DNA from: Panagrolaimus kolymaensis
Taxonomy: Eukaryota; Nematoda; Chromadorea; Rhabditida; Panagrolaimidae
DNA: 64,000 nucleotides
Direction of reading: 5' to 3'
Assembly (NCBI GenBank): GCA_028622995.1
Contig: JAJQJQ010000049.1
Location: 682,001 to 746,000, forward strand
How positions within the stretch are numbered: the first letter of the stretch is position 1; the number at the start of each line of letters is the position of its first letter. The notes beneath the pieces were generated by a model that was given only the letters and a program-made list of their open reading frames with translations, was not told the origin of the DNA and did no database searches. The position numbers and the translations under genes were made by a program. This document shows positions 22,113 through 35,739 of this stretch, one piece after another.

Positions 22113-24116
22113 TTAGATAGTTAAGAATTCTTCAATTTCTATTCTTCGTTTTTTGGGAATGGATGGTCCAGGTTTTGTAGCTTTATTTTGTGCCTCTACT
22201 TCAGCTTTAATTTTATCAATTTCTGCCTGATCTGCTTTACTGGCATCTTCCCAAAGCATACATGTTTTATTTTTACATATTTTGCATTTAATGTCTTCAG
22301 GATTTTTAACATGACTGAAATTATTATGAACCCATAAATAAACAAATAGGAAAAGAAATTATTAAACATACTTGCAAAAATGTGAATAATTAATATTAGT
22401 TTTTCGGCACATATAACATTGCGTGGCGCCACAACGACATCTAAAAAAATAATTTTTTTTCTAAATCAAAATTCTTCCTAGATCGGAGCTCGGAAAGACA
22501 AGATTTGGGTATGCCAAAGAAGTGACAGGTTCATAAAAAATTTATCAAATACAATACTCACGTCATTTTGTTGCAACCTTCACTTTTTGTGAATTGTAAG
22601 CCACATTTGCATTTCCTAATTACTACTTCATTCAATCTTTTTTCAAGTTCCCGCTGCTTTTTATCAATTTGATTTTTTTCATCCAATTCTGCGCATGTAA
22701 TACCGATGTGATTTTCATCCCATTCTCTTTCACACAATCTACACCAAGATTTTTCACAATTTGGACAACAAAAAACTTTATTCACTTCTTTGCTTGCTTC
22801 CATTTCGATGGCGAAATTGCAATCGCGGCATCTGAAGAAAAAAAATATAAGCTTTAAAATAATTTATTCTTTTTAAATATGCCTCAAACCTTTCTAAATT
22901 TAGACCAGCTTTTCCCAAATTTTCTTCCGCAATTCTTTCATCAATGCGTTTTCGAACTTTTCTGGGAATGAAATGTCGCACAGAAGCTGAATAATTTTAA
23001 TTTAATTTAAAAGAAAGAAAAATATTTTTTTAAGAACTTACAAAATAAAATCGCATTTTTACATTTAAATTCCATGCATTTTAATCCTATACCCCCATCA
23101 GCTAATTGCATATCTTCTGTAGCCGCTTGAGCATGATTTCGAACACATTCGCGACAAAATGAATGCCACGTTTGTGTGGCATCCGTTTCTTGATACGTTC
23201 CGCATGTAATTTGATGAGAAATATTAATTTCATCAAAACATACGCCACAAGAAAATTTTTGAATTTCTTTTGGAATTATTAATAATTCCAATTGATTTAA
23301 TATATTTGGATATTTTGTTTGCATTTTATTTATTAAAGTAGCAAATTTTGTAGTTTCTTGATGGGTTTGATTCACAGTGCTTATATGACCATTAAATGGG
23401 TTTACAAAATATTTATTTCGTGGAGTTTTAAGAATATCATCGTCATTCCACATAGCAGATTGAGGATTTTCCATGACTAAAAATAACTTTTTTTAAATAT
23501 GACTAAAAATAATGAGCACTGGCAATGCACACACAATTTTCTTTACGAGTTTTTATTTATTTATTGGAAATTCCAACTTACAGTTTTTCAGTTTTGGATT
23601 TAATTTGTTCGCAACAAACCAGCAAGCGATCAAAGTAGCGCACACGCGATAACCCATTTCTTGAAAAGTAAGCTTAATAAATTTTAAACGTAAATTGCGA
23701 AAAATTGCACCAATTGTATTAGCGGCGTCAGTTTTATTTGCAGTTGAAATATTATTTTGTAGTGATAGTTCATCCTTGAGAAAATTTAACATTTCTTTTA
23801 TTAAATTATCGAGCGCTGCTATCTCATCAGAATCATTATCAAGAGTTATATTTAAGAGAGATATATCAGCATTTTCTGGCTCTAACTTTCTTTTTAAAAT
23901 TTTCTTCTTCTTTTGAACTTTATCAACATTATTTAAAATCCAATCAGACATCGCCTCCACTGATGCCGTTGGATAGGTTTGAAGAAGAGGTTTAATTTCA
24001 TATTCAGGAAAGAGGCCTTCCTGTAAAAGTATAAATTAATTTTGCTAATTTAGTGTTTAAAAACAACGTACCAAAATTTCTAGACGATTATCTTCAGCAA
24101 CAGGAGCCGCCGCCAT
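22113..24116 (-). CDS. RNF216: RNF216 (TRIAD3)-type RBR E3 ubiquitin ligase
   Basis: RING-between-RING ligase. Seven exons: 24116-24072, 24020-23582, 23476-23042, 22986-22890, 22831-22562, 22440-22372 and 22314-22113, all in phase, giving 518 residues. The N-terminus (NRLEILEGLFPEYEIKPLLQTYP) resembles the short ubiquitin-binding-like helix region of RNF216. RING1 starts at about residue 238 with CGVCFDEI. The IBR follows (CCPNCEKSWCRLCEREW). RING2 contains CKCGLQFTKSEGCNKMTCRC and CYMCRKTNINYSHFC. The spacing of CRCGATQCYMCR and the following HFC match RNF216 rather than parkin or ariadne. The second Cys of CRCG is the expected catalytic position, an inference from family alignment. A basic PKKRR near the end may be a nuclear signal. 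Confidence 0.9.
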
Positions 24117-25543
24117 TATTAAATAGGAATATCACAAAATTTTAAAAATAAATAGTTTATAACTAATAAGAAAATAATATTTAATTAAACAAACTGCAAA
24201 GACCAAAATAATAGCCGCCAAGCTGCAGTTTTTGTATTGAAAGAATAGTTTCTTCTCAAAAGAAAAGAAAAAAGAAAGAAAGAAGAAAGTGAGTCTAATA
24301 AAAATCAATAATCCCCTCTGATTATAAATAATTTTTTTTCTCTCAAGTGTTTATCCGTTTCTTTTTCTGTCCTTTCTTTATAACTACCTAGGTTATTTAA
24401 ATCAAACTAAAAAGCAATGAAAAAAAAAGCCAATTTCTTTTATCTTTCATCCTCTGCATTTATGGGTGGCACAGAGCATGTTTGAGGGAGTTTTGATACA
24501 GCCAAAAAAAATTTTCTTAAGTTTAATTTAACAATCAGAAAAAAAAATGGTTGAGTCACGGCGGTGTACACATTTATTTAATCGATGCCATTTAAAAAGA
24601 AAAAGCCCGCCAATTTTTTTTCAAAGATTTTTGAATTTAGCAGCCCATAGTTTTTCTGACCTCTATGCTTTTTGCTTTTTGCTTTTTTACAAATAATTTA
24701 CAACTATTTTTTTTTAATTCCATTTCTTTGATTTTTGTATTAAATTTTTTTGATTTCTATTTTTTTGATTCACTTCCTTTCTATTTTTTACTCTAACGAA
24801 ATTTCAATTTAAAAAATATATAATTCTTTGTAAAGTGTTTGCAAAGAAATATTTTTATATTATTTATTAAAATAAACTTTGATAATACGTACACAACCTC
24901 CTCTAAATACTAATAATTATCACTATATAAAAAAATGCAATAAATAATGATAGGTTTAAAATTATACTAACTGTACACAAGAAGAAAAAAATGATATCAT
25001 TTTTTGAATGAATATTAAAAAAAATAATGGCAAGTAATTTATTAATTAATGCAATCGAAAATTTTCTAACTAAACCAATCTAAGAAACCAACACTAAGAA
25101 GATATTCAATAATTCTAAAAAAAATTACATAAATAAGAATTGAGTGTTTTTTTAATTTTCAGAAATTTAGAAAAAAAAAACTAAGAAATCAAAACTATAT
25201 TTTTATGACTGAAAAAAAGCCCCGCCTTTTTAGAAAAAAAAAATAAAATCAAGAAACTAAAAGTGCAAAAAAGAAAGAAAGGTATTTTACAACAACAAAA
25301 AAATAAATAAAACCTGAACCTTTCTCTTTTTTTTAAACCCACTACAAATTTCGTAGTGATTTTTTGAATGTAAAATAATTTTTTGTAATCATTAATTACT
25401 TTTTAAACTATTTTGGTTTTCTAACTAAATTAGTAAAAGAAAATTAAAAAAAAGAAGAGAAATATATCAAATTAATTAGAGAAATGAGAGGTATAATTTT
25501 ATATTTTGATCGATCTTCTTCATTTTTTCTTTAATTAAATTAA
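24117..25543. other. Intergenic, AT-rich
   Basis: The upstream region of the RNF216-type gene and 3' flank of the nuclear receptor. It has many A/T tracts and a purine microsatellite-like stretch near 24260-24290. No domain-bearing frames. Confidence 0.6.
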
Positions 25544-27913
25544 TTAAGTATGAACAAATTCAAATAATTCATTAAGGAATACATCGATTTTAAATACATT
25601 AAACATTGAGGAAAGCATGATATCTTCTTTACGGTGGGAAACAATTTTCTGAAAACGCAATATGAAAAAATTAATAAAAGTTTAGAAACACTTTTTGATT
25701 TTATTTAAATTCTTTTTTTTTAAATTATAAATTGCAATTGAAAATTTATTTATGCAATTTCACAACGATGGTCATAATTTAAAAATTATTTTGTCGAATA
25801 ACAAATAGAGAATTAAATTTTAAAAAATTCTAATTGGCGCGATTTTTTGCGACACAGTTAAATTCAAAATTTAAAATTATAATTTTGAGAGTAAAAATTA
25901 GGAATTTACGTTGTGAGATTAGAAAGGTCAAAATTTTCGTTTTGACTATCCAAAATATTTTTATTTCCTCTCTTTCATACATACCTCAGTTAGCCCAATC
26001 AATCGCATTAATTCAGCTATTCTTCTAACAAAATTATCATGTCTCATTTCGATGCTATAATATGCAGACAATTCGGAATATAAAATACTCGTCATTTGTG
26101 TGGCCATATTAATTGTGGATTGTGAAAGTTTATTTGATACATCTTTAATATTCCAAAGCATAAAACCAAAAGCAAACATCATTTCAATTTCCACTGGTCT
26201 TAAATCTTTCATAGGTTCAAGCATAGAATTTCCAGCTAATTTTATCCATGGGTGGCAAACCGATTTAACTGCTATTTCAGCATCACATATTCCTGAACAA
26301 TCATATTCCATTGAATTTATTTCAAATACATCACCATTTTGTAGCACCATTCGATGAATATCACTTGGATCATCGAGAACGCAAAAAGTATCAAAAGTTC
26401 GTTCCAAAATTACGAAATGAATCCAAAAATGTTTGAATAAAATTACTTTGTCATTTATGGGTAATTCACAATATCCCGGAAAATTTGAAAGCATCGCAGC
26501 AATCCATTCCACTTCCGTTCGATTATTTTGTGCAAATTCATATACGTTAAAAATATTTTTTTGAACAAATGTTCGAGTTCCTTGCTCTGCAAATGGAGCG
26601 AATTCTTCTTCAGTTCGTTGGAAAAATTGATTTCGACGTTGAACGAAATCTTGATAAGCGATGACCATGGTCATTAATACTGGGTAATTGGGTGGAAGGG
26701 TTTCTTGAACGATTGTGTAAGTTGACTAAAAAAATTTAAAAAATAATTGAAAATTAGAGACTAAAAGCAAAGTTATTCTTTTCTGATAGTAGCCTCCCAA
26801 AAAAAACTTCAAAAATATTAGCTTTCGCTCATAAATGTTAATAGGCAAATTTTCTTTGGTTTGATCTTTTTCTCAAAATGTCGGTGTTTTTTAGTTTTTT
26901 AGTATGGAAATTTTGTTTTTGCTTTCGCAATGAAAGCTGAAATAATTTTTTTTTAAACGTTTAATCCTTTTTTTTGAGTCCAACATAAAAACATTCCAAT
27001 TTTGGAAAGTACGTAAAAAACTTTACAACGCCCAAATCTTTTTGCAAATTTTTTATTTGCCTTCCAAATTATTATTTGTACTTACCACAGCATTTTCAAT
27101 AATTTTTCTTAAATCCTCCTTTGGATTCATATAATTTCCACCATTTGGAACATATTCATCTTCATCATCGATAGAAGTCATGGAGCCTCCTTCAATTTTG
27201 CTATCTAATGGAGAGAATAATTCTTCACTATTAGTATCTGAAGTGGATTCCATAGAATATCGGGAAAATTTTTGTTGACGTGGAGGAATTATTGTTAATT
27301 CTCGAGATTGTTGTCTCTTATTATTGGGAGTTAATTTTTTGACTGGCATTATTACTGTCGAAGAAATTGAAGAATTGGATGAATTTGAACTTGTTGAAGC
27401 TGAAGATGGCTGTCTGCCACTGATGTTTTCGACCATGGGAATCTCAATTTTCGGTGTTGTTGTTGCATGTGTTGCTTGAGGTGGCATTAATGGAGCTCGA
27501 CTCGCTTGAACCGCTGAAGGATTCATTCCAACTTCCAAACATTTGGTCAATCGACAACTTCGACACATGCATCGAAGAGCTGAAAATTTTTGGGCTGTTA
27601 AAAGAGAGTAATTAAAATTTGCAAAATATCGTCAATTTTTTGTTACTATCGTTTTTGATAGTAATTAAAATTTGCAAAATATTGTCAATTTTTTTGTAAC
27701 TATCATTTACAATATTTGAAAAAAGAATTCAACTTTTAAAAATGATGACTTACTTTTATTGATAGCACAATTATTTTCAAATCGGCAAACATATTTCATT
27801 TTCCCAGCAATGGTTCGACGAAAGAATGCTGCACACGCTCGACATGCATCCGCGCCAAAATGTTGCCCATCTCCTTTATCTCCACAAACGGCACATTCGA
27901 CATTTGCAGGCAT
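25544..27913 (-). CDS. Nuclear hormone receptor (nematode supplementary type) 1
   Basis: Ligand-regulated transcription factor. Exons 27913-27754, 27579-27086, 26725-25985, 25648-25544, in phase, 499 residues. The DNA-binding domain is residues about 6-77: CAVCGDKGDGQHFGADACRA, first finger ending FFRRT; the second finger spans the first intron and ends CMCRSCRLTKCLEVGM. The P-box reads CRACAA, as in many nematode-specific receptors. The hinge is long and low complexity (Ser/Asn runs, acidic patch). The ligand-binding domain begins near TYTIVQETLPPNY and contains LPINDKVILFKHFWIHFVILE. The last short exon, HRKEDIMLSSMFNVFKIDVF, supplies the C-terminal helices. The first intron falls within the second zinc finger, as in the paralogue at 41794. 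Upstream lies a 5.5-kb gene-free region. Confidence 0.92.
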
Positions 27914-30900
27914 TTATAAGAATAATAATTTTGACTTTCTTGATTTTGAATATTAAAAAAATTCGATCAATAAAAAGTCAAAAATCACCAGTAAAATATG
28001 AGCAAATTTTTTGTTTTGTTTGAAGTTTGAAAAGAAAAAGTTAAGAACAAAAGAGGAAATAAAGGAAGGTAGGAAGTAGGAAGAATTTGATAAGAAGCAG
28101 GCAGGCAACGATGGAAAGCAGCTTAAAGGTGTTTTGATCGTTGAAAGCAACAAAAAAAATAAATGCTAGTTAATTGAATTGTTTGAAGGTTGTGGTTCTT
28201 GCCTTTCTGAAATAAAGTTAAGTTCAATAAAATTATATTTGTGCCAGAAATTTAATATAAAAAGGTATAATTCAAATATTACTGAGAATAGCGGCACGAA
28301 AATCTATTTTTGTAATCGCGAGTATAAAAAACAAAAGTATTTCAGGAAATCTCAAGACAAAAATTGAATTTTCAATGTGTAACAAATTTCACTAAAAATT
28401 ATTTAGAAACTGCAAACTTAAAAATGAAGTTAAAATCTAAGAGTAAATCACTGGGCCATGGCTATTAAGAAAAAAGTAATGGCGGCTAAAAATCAATATA
28501 AATCGCTTTATTATTCACCCATGCCCAAAATCGCTGTCTTTCCCTTCAATTTTAGGTCTAATTAATAATTTACCTTAAAGGCACCAAATAGCAGCCATTC
28601 AAATTTCTTAAAGCATGAAAGAAGGAAAGAATTTTATTTCATACCAAAGCCTTTTTTGCCTTTTTATGCTTTTCAATTCTTGCAAAGCCCTCTTTTTTTT
28701 GACTCAAAGGACCTCTCTCTCTTCTAATCAACCCAAATATATGTACATAGATACATACATACATACACCTTCTTTTGAGTATTTTTCTGTGATAAGCGAA
28801 AAATAAGAGAAGGAAGGGTCAAAGAAAACGGAAGAAAAAACACTCCTAAATAAAATAAAGCCATCAAACAAAAAAATTGATGAAGGGCAAAAACAAAAAT
28901 GAAAGAAAGATAAAAATCATTATTTTCTTTCTTGGCCCCTCCAAATTTTTTTTTGGTGATGATGATGAATGTGATTGGATTCTGTGTATTTTTTTTCTCT
29001 CGCCTGCTACTTTTGTCAATCAAGTAAAAAAAAGTAAAACTCTCGAGCAAAGTCTTTTTTTCTTGAATCAAAAAGAAAAAAAAAGAGAGTAGTAATCAAG
29101 TTATCGAACGAAGGTCCTTTTTAATGTCAAAAAAATAAAAACACAAAAAAGAAAAAAACCCGACATCAAAAAAAGTGGAAAAGAAAGGTTAGAAATTGTT
29201 AAATTGCAAACAAGAAAACTTGATTTAGATTTTTTTGGACACTGAAGAAAATAAATTTTTGGTAGGTAAAAGAAAAGTGAACCAAAAAATATATAATAAA
29301 TAGATAATTTAATCATCACTAAAAAAGTCGACAACTTCTTCTTGAGGCATAAAAAGAAAAAAAATAAACATTACAAAAAAATATTTTTGAGCAATTCTGC
29401 AGAAAAGCGTCGAATGTCGTCGAATACAAAATATAATATTTTTAGAAAAAAAAGGGAACGAAAAAAAGAACAATGGAAAACGAATTTTATGAAAGTGTAT
29501 TATTGGCAAATTAGAATCAATCAACAAATATATGAAAAAATGAAAAAGTAAAATGGACAATCTTCTTTTTTTTGGAAAATTTTTTTGACATGGCTAAAAT
29601 ATTCTTTTTTCTGATTTAAAAAAAGAGTTTAAAACACAAAAAATGATTTTGATTGAATGAACGAGAAAAAAAAGTGTAATAATAATTTAAAAAGCTGCAA
29701 CAAAAAAAAGTAAAGAAAAAAAGCTTTAAAAATTTTGGAAGAAAAAGTAAAAGTTAAGAATTTTCTGAATGTAAAAATTACATCGAGTTTTGTCGCGAAA
29801 ATTTTCTATAGTTAGGTAATTTAGTTTCCATCGAAGTTCATAAATTAAGAAAATTTTGAGACAAAAGCATTTCAAATTTTTTAGAAAAAAAAGAACACCA
29901 ACTTGGACTAATTATACATATTTCATTTACTTTCTGGCAACTTTATGTAAAAATAAAAGAAGAAGGCCGGTCATGAGCTCATCTTTGGTCACTAACAAAA
30001 AAAACGGCACACACCAAAAATAATGATCATCAAATAAAACAAACAAAAAATCATAACTGACCATTAATCTCAATCAAAGAGAGGAGCCTCGAAGAAGAAG
30101 AAAAAGTGTTTAAAAAAGGGAACTAAAAAACAAAGCAAAAAATAAAAGCGATAAGATAATAAACCCAAGGCCATCTTCCCCACCACCCATAATAATTTTT
30201 ATTTTTTTATTTTTGGTCAACCCAACTACCACATTTTTCTTTTCTTTCCCTAATTTTCTTTTTTACAATCATCTTCAATAAAAAAAAAAGGAAATAAGAA
30301 AATTAACCAACCAAAATTGGAAAGAAAATGGGGGGAAAGTGATGATTATAAAGTGCATGGAGGAGAAAAATGAAAAAGAAATAATCAAGCGATTGAAAAA
30401 AAAGGGAGAACATCGACAGAATCTACAAACAGCGGCCGGCAGCAACTTGGGTCGTGGTGTATCTTGTGTCTTTATTTATTTTTTTCCTTCTCTTCTGATA
30501 TAATGGTCTAAAAGATAGATGATGGCAAGAAAAAAAAGAAAGAAGAGAGAGAGAGATAGACCCAGTTGATGATAGAAGATAAGTTTTTAGGTGGGAAAAG
30601 AAAGGCGGAGTTTTAATTTTGTTTATCAAACTAAGAAACTATAAAAAATGATGTAAAAAGAAATAAAGGAAGGAAAGTTTTTTTTTTAGATCGAGCAGCA
30701 AGAAAATATAAATTTAAAAGTTGTAGCCTATAAAAATAATATATTGTTTCCATCAACAAAAAGATGGCTGATATACAATCAGGAATCGGGGAATGCCCAT
30801 AAAAGAAAAAATTTGCCTGTGAGAAACTACAATTCTCGGAGGTAAAATCATAGCACAGAGTAATATAAAAAAAAGGTGTCAGTTCCCTGTGTTTGTGGAG

Positions 30901-33392
30901 GACAGAGAACAATAAAAATGACACCAATAAATGCTAGTAATTTATTGAATGCTGCTAAGATCGTAAATAATAATAAATAAAAATAATTTATGGCTATGAT
31001 TCATTTTTGGCAAAGGCAAAAAAAATTATTTGAGAGAATAAATTTATTTTCCATGTTTTACTGGGCTTTAAAGTATTTCAAAAAATCTCACTCTAAATTT
31101 ATTTTTTTTAATTAAATTAGTTTAAAAATATTTTCACAGAAAATAATAGAATCGTGAGAAAATATGTTTGAAAAAAGAGAAATTTTTGTGTCAAGCTTCC
31201 AAGTTAACCATATCTGAATACACAAATAATCATTATGCTCTTAGCATTTGAATAACGGAACTCTTTCTTAATGGCGCTACACTAAAAAAATAGAATTCAA
31301 AAAAGGCATAAATGCATGCAAAACATCGTCAGCTCGCTCATCAACAAAAAAAAAATAAAGAAAAAGAGAGATGATCGAAACTAGACTAGAGTTTTTTTTT
31401 TCATACAAAAAAAACTTTCAACAAAAACGTATGTTTTTTTCTTTGATAAGCCTAAAGTACATTTTTTTGATTTCATGATTGCGACGACACTCTCACCCCA
31501 AATTTGGATCGAAATGTGTCTTATTTGTGATGCATTTAAGGCACGTAAAAAAACAAAATAAAAGAAAGTCAAATGTGTAAAGGATTGTTTACTGATTCAT
31601 AAAGTTTTGGTCAAAGAAAATTTTTATTTAAGAAAAAACGGGAATGATTAAATGTTTAAAAGTTTACGCTTTCAAAAAACCCAAAACCCTCAACAAAAAA
31701 ACAAACAACTAAACAAAATAAAATAATTATTTTATCACCATCAAAAATCTTTTTTTCCGTTAAACACTTAAATTATTTTTTCTCTATCACTTTCATTCCC
31801 AAACATTCAAAGGCAAAGAGAAAAGGGTGAATGGACAACGTTTGCATTTTTCTTTTTTTAACACATCTCTCTCGAATAAGAAGAAGATTGAATCGAACCA
31901 TTGAGCAATCAAAGAACAAAATATTTTCTTTTCCTTGCTTTATTTTTTTTTTTTTTTTTTTTCCTTGAACGATAAACAAATGCGTGCATTTATTTTTATA
32001 TCCTTCCATCATCAGAAAAAAAGGAAGAAGAAGAAGACCACCTTAAAATATAACATTTTTTCTTTTTCGAACAAAGTATATTTTTTGTTTTTTTTGTGTT
32101 CATTACTTCTGCCGCCTCCTATTCATGCAACTGTTGTTGGGGGAAGTGACAATGATCTTGGTTGACATTAAAAAAAAGACTCTAGGAAGTAAATAAAAAA
32201 CCCAAGTAAAAAAAAAACACATAAAAGTAACAAAATCAACGTTGGTTTTTGTTTTGAGGTTAAAAAATAAAATTTCTTTATTATAATTTTATTAATCAAA
32301 AAAAGAAAGAAGAAAAAATTCGCTAAGTATAAAAATAAATCAATCAAGGTCATTTTGTTTTATTGTTCTTGTCAAAAAAAATTACAAAATTAGCAGCTAT
32401 CATTTATTTTCTCTTTCATGTGGTTTTTTCTTCCAATACAATTTACAATATAAAGTAAAACAAGAAAATTGATCTTTCGTTGTTGTTGTTGCTGATTGCA
32501 ATTGTCATTGACTAACTGGACTTTTTCAAGGACGAGAAAAAAAAGACCAACAAAAAAGATTAGAAGAAAAAGATGGGATATTAAAAGTTTGGGTTGTTGT
32601 GGCTTTAATTTTAAAATATTTCAAACTTCGTTAACCTCCTCCAACAATGTTCTTTTTAATAAACAAAAAATTCTTTTGCGTTAAAAAAATCATTCTCACA
32701 ATTTACGTATCATTTCTCTTCAAAAAAGAAGAAAAGAAAGTAGCACGCGACTTTATGATGATAACACAAGCTAAGAAAAAAATGAAACTTAAAAAAACTG
32801 ACCAAAAAGCAGCCTAACAGCAACCACGCTGAAAAATATTAAAAGGAATATCTTGATTTTTTGTTATTATCGAACAAAGTACACTTTTCTCTTCTTCGCT
32901 TTGCATTCATTCATTAATATCCTTGGAGAGAAAAAAAATGAACTTTGTTCGATTTGAAAAAAAAATTTCTTAGAAATTTTTTTAGTTAACGTGAAAATAT
33001 TAAAACTTTTCTAAATTTTTAAAAGAACTATGATTGCAAGAAATCAAGAAGAACAATAATGGCAATCATAACAAAGAAGACGAGTTTCATCTTTGACAAC
33101 AAAAAAATCAAACACGAAAGAATGAATCAAAGGCAAAACAACAATGAATCGTCCAAGTAATGCATGCTTCAAAATCTATGTATCTGATATTCACGACAAA
33201 GGTTTGCAATCCCAATTTGCACTTTGAAAAAGTCCGACGTCTTATAATTACTCTGCTAACCAACCAAAGTTGTGTCCATTTTCCATGCTACCGCATATGC
33301 ATATGTACCATCTTCCGTTTCCATGTAATCAACCAAAAAAATTGCACACAGTTAAATATTATTTATTTTATATTATTACATACATTTATAAT
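27914..33392. other. Long gene-free low-complexity region
   Basis: About 5.5 kb between the nuclear receptor start and the 3' end of the cysteine-rich gene. It is made largely of poly-A and poly-T tracts, purine-rich stretches such as that near 30530-30560, and small microsatellites (an ATAC run near 28748-28768). Frames here encode only Lys/Phe-rich strings. The size and position fit a 5' regulatory region for the receptor, but I cannot point to any specific site. Confidence 0.55.
28748..28768. repeat. ATAC microsatellite
   Basis: Short tandem run of ATAC units (ATACATACATACATACA core) in the gene-free region. Confidence 0.6.
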
Positions 33393-34914
33393 TTAAAACA
33401 AAATGATAAAACATGTTAAATAACCAATAAAGATCAATCCAATAAGAATTATTACAAAAATCTTCAAGGAATCATTTTTTCTTTCACTTTTTGTTGATGG
33501 TTCTTCATAAGTTTGTTGCTGAGAAATTTGGTCTTGAGTTGGAGGGAGTTGATTAGGAATGCATTCACCATCAGCAGAAATTGAAAAGTTTTTATGTTGT
33601 TGGACCTAAAACAAAGAAATATAAAAACACAATAGCAAAAGCAAAAAACATACAAAATAAAACTTAAAAGAAGCACAATTTCCAATGGTATCAGCTTTAC
33701 ATGAAAGGAACAGACTTGTATCATCTTCACTTCGATCTCCATCTTGATTTGCTCCATTTTTACATATGTTGTCATCACCTTTGCATCCAGAGCCAGTAAA
33801 TAATACACCATTACGAAGACATCTCCAAACAGCACATTGATCACATTCAACCATTTCTTCAGGTTCTAAAAGTTTCAAATGTAAGAGATAACTAAACTGA
33901 AACAAAGTTTACCTGAAGTTGAGAATGTCGTTGTTTTACAGCTACTTTTCTTTGAACATTTGATTTTTAGAGGATTGCGAGATGATGGATTAGGAATACA
34001 TTCGCCAGCAGCAGTAGCATTGATAGGATTAACATGGGTGTACTAAAGCAGAAAGATATTAAGAAACAACAAATGTGAATGAAACCTCTTGAAGTTTGTA
34101 AGCAGCACACATGCCATAAATGTCAGCTTTACATGAAACGAAGAAACTTGTAACATCATGAGATTCTGGACCATCTTGATTTGTTCCATTTTTGCAAATG
34201 TTGTCTTCACTCTTGCATCCATAACCACTGAAGAATACACCATCGCGATAGCAAGCCCAAGCAGCACATTCGTTACATTCACTGAATGTCTCTGGTTCTA
34301 AAAGCTTTACTTAAACGGATGTTGAACAAGAATTAAGACTTACCGAAATTGTTATACGTTGATGTTTGACAAGCATTCGATTTTCCGCATTTGAGTTTTG
34401 GTAGTGGTTTAGGAACATTACCAGGAACGCAATCAACATCGGCAGTAACATGAATGGAAGTAAGCTTCGTGAACTAAAAAAGAATAAATAAGGATGGAAA
34501 AGTCAACGAAAACACGTACATTAATAAGTTGTTCAATAGCACACATGCCAGAAAGATCAGAAGGTTGTTTACATGAAGTGAAAAAGCTGGCCGCATCATT
34601 GATGAATCCAGTTTGATTATTATCATTTTTGCAAACGTTGTTGTCGTCTTTGCATCCACCACCGCTGAAGAATACTTTTTCATGAAGACAGCCCCAAGCA
34701 GCACATTCATCACATTCAACTATTTGTTTAGGTTCTAAAAAAGTTATAAGCATTAGAAAAATCTTTAAAAATGGGGAAAAAACTAACCAAAATTTTCATG
34801 TTTTACTGATCGGCAGGTGCTAGTTTTAACACAGTTTACTTTGTCGGCATCAGAACCATGAAGAAAGATGAGAAAGCTGAAGCCGATCAAAGCAGAGAAG
34901 ATGGTGAGCTTCAT
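33393..34914 (-). CDS. Secreted/membrane protein with three cysteine-rich repeats
   Basis: Not assigned to a named family. Seven exons: 34914-34788, 34734-34520, 34473-34344, 34297-34086, 34042-33913, 33865-33654, 33605-33393, giving 412 residues. A signal peptide is clear (MKLTIFSALIGFSFLIFLHG). Three repeats of about 115 residues follow, each made of two exons: a short one ending near a Cys-x-Thr-Ser motif and a longer one starting Glu-Pro and containing ECDECAAW, then GCK-Asp/Glu-Asp-Asn-x-CKN and SCK. The last exon ends in a hydrophobic segment (FVIILIGLIFIGYLTCFIIL) that is a membrane anchor at the extreme C-terminus. The exon pairs repeat with the same phases (1 and 0), so the protein grew by exon-pair duplication. 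The Cys pattern suggests an extracellular disulphide-rich module. Confidence 0.8.
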
Positions 34915-35160
34915 ATTTGATTAAAAACCCAAGCAAAAAAAATGAGAAGAAAAAAAGCAAAGAGCTAAAAAAATGATTTGATTGTTTGAAGCTTTTTTTG
35001 CTGCAACTTTCTTGAAGAAGAAAAAAGTTGCGCTGTGGCGTTTTACTTCCATGTTGCCAAAAAAAAGAAGCCCGAATCGCTTTCATTTTAGGCATTTCTC
35101 GCATTTACTTTTGTCAAACCGTAGGTTGTTGTTTGGTTTATATCCTGATTGGGTCAAACA

Positions 35161-35570
35161 TTACCATCCAATAACTATGTTTTCATAAATGATTTCAACT
35201 TTAGAAAATCCATAATTTGTTCCACTTTGAATTAGTTGGTTCTTTATTTCGTTTCCATAATCGAAATGCAAACAAATGCAACAGCAACCAAGGTCGCCAG
35301 GAATTTGGGCTTTAATGCTTTTAAATAATTTGTCAATGATATCCATCGTCATCGAATTCCACTGAAAAATGCTTTATTTAAAGTAGCCTCTAAATCCATA
35401 CTCAAGACTCTCGCACTTTCAAACATACGTGCTCAAAATGAAATTGAGTTTTGCCGCTTTAAATCCGTTTCATAAACTGAAACAATTTCACCAAATGAAT
35501 CTATTCTTCCACATGCCAAAACATATTTGTATTTAAAGGAAGGAAAAATAAAGCTTTTATATTTTGCTGA
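35161..35570 (-). pseudogene. HSP70-like (actin-ATPase fold) gene remnant
   Basis: A fragment on the minus strand, 35360-35161, reads WNSMTMDIIDKLFKSIKAQI, then GDLGCCCICLHFDYGNEIKN and GFSKVEIIYEN before a stop. This resembles the part of HSP70-like proteins where a hydrophobic strand precedes a helix and the loop before the IINEPTAA strand. A neighbouring frame at about 35560-35440 (FKYKYVLACGRIDSFGEIVS) ends in a stop before any compatible splice site. No complete gene can be built, so it is called a broken remnant. The family assignment is tentative. Confidence 0.4.
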
Positions 35571-35739
35571 AGAGAAAAATGCTTAATATTGATTATGATA
35601 TAAATGAATGCAGCTTATAAAGCGTCGATTTAGATTGCTTTAAAACAGAGGTTTAGCTTGAAATGAGCAATAAAAAAAGACAATTTTTGAAAAAAAGTTT
35701 TATCACATATTTATCGAACAAAAACTAAGTAAAAGAACA

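Noticed and set aside
28724..29560. Overlapping Lys/Phe-rich frames on both strands
   Set aside because: They reflect A/T tracts, have no domain and no coherent exon structure.
27914..33392. Hidden genes in the 5.5-kb gap
   Set aside because: No frame shows conserved motifs or a chain of compatible splice sites; left as gene-free.
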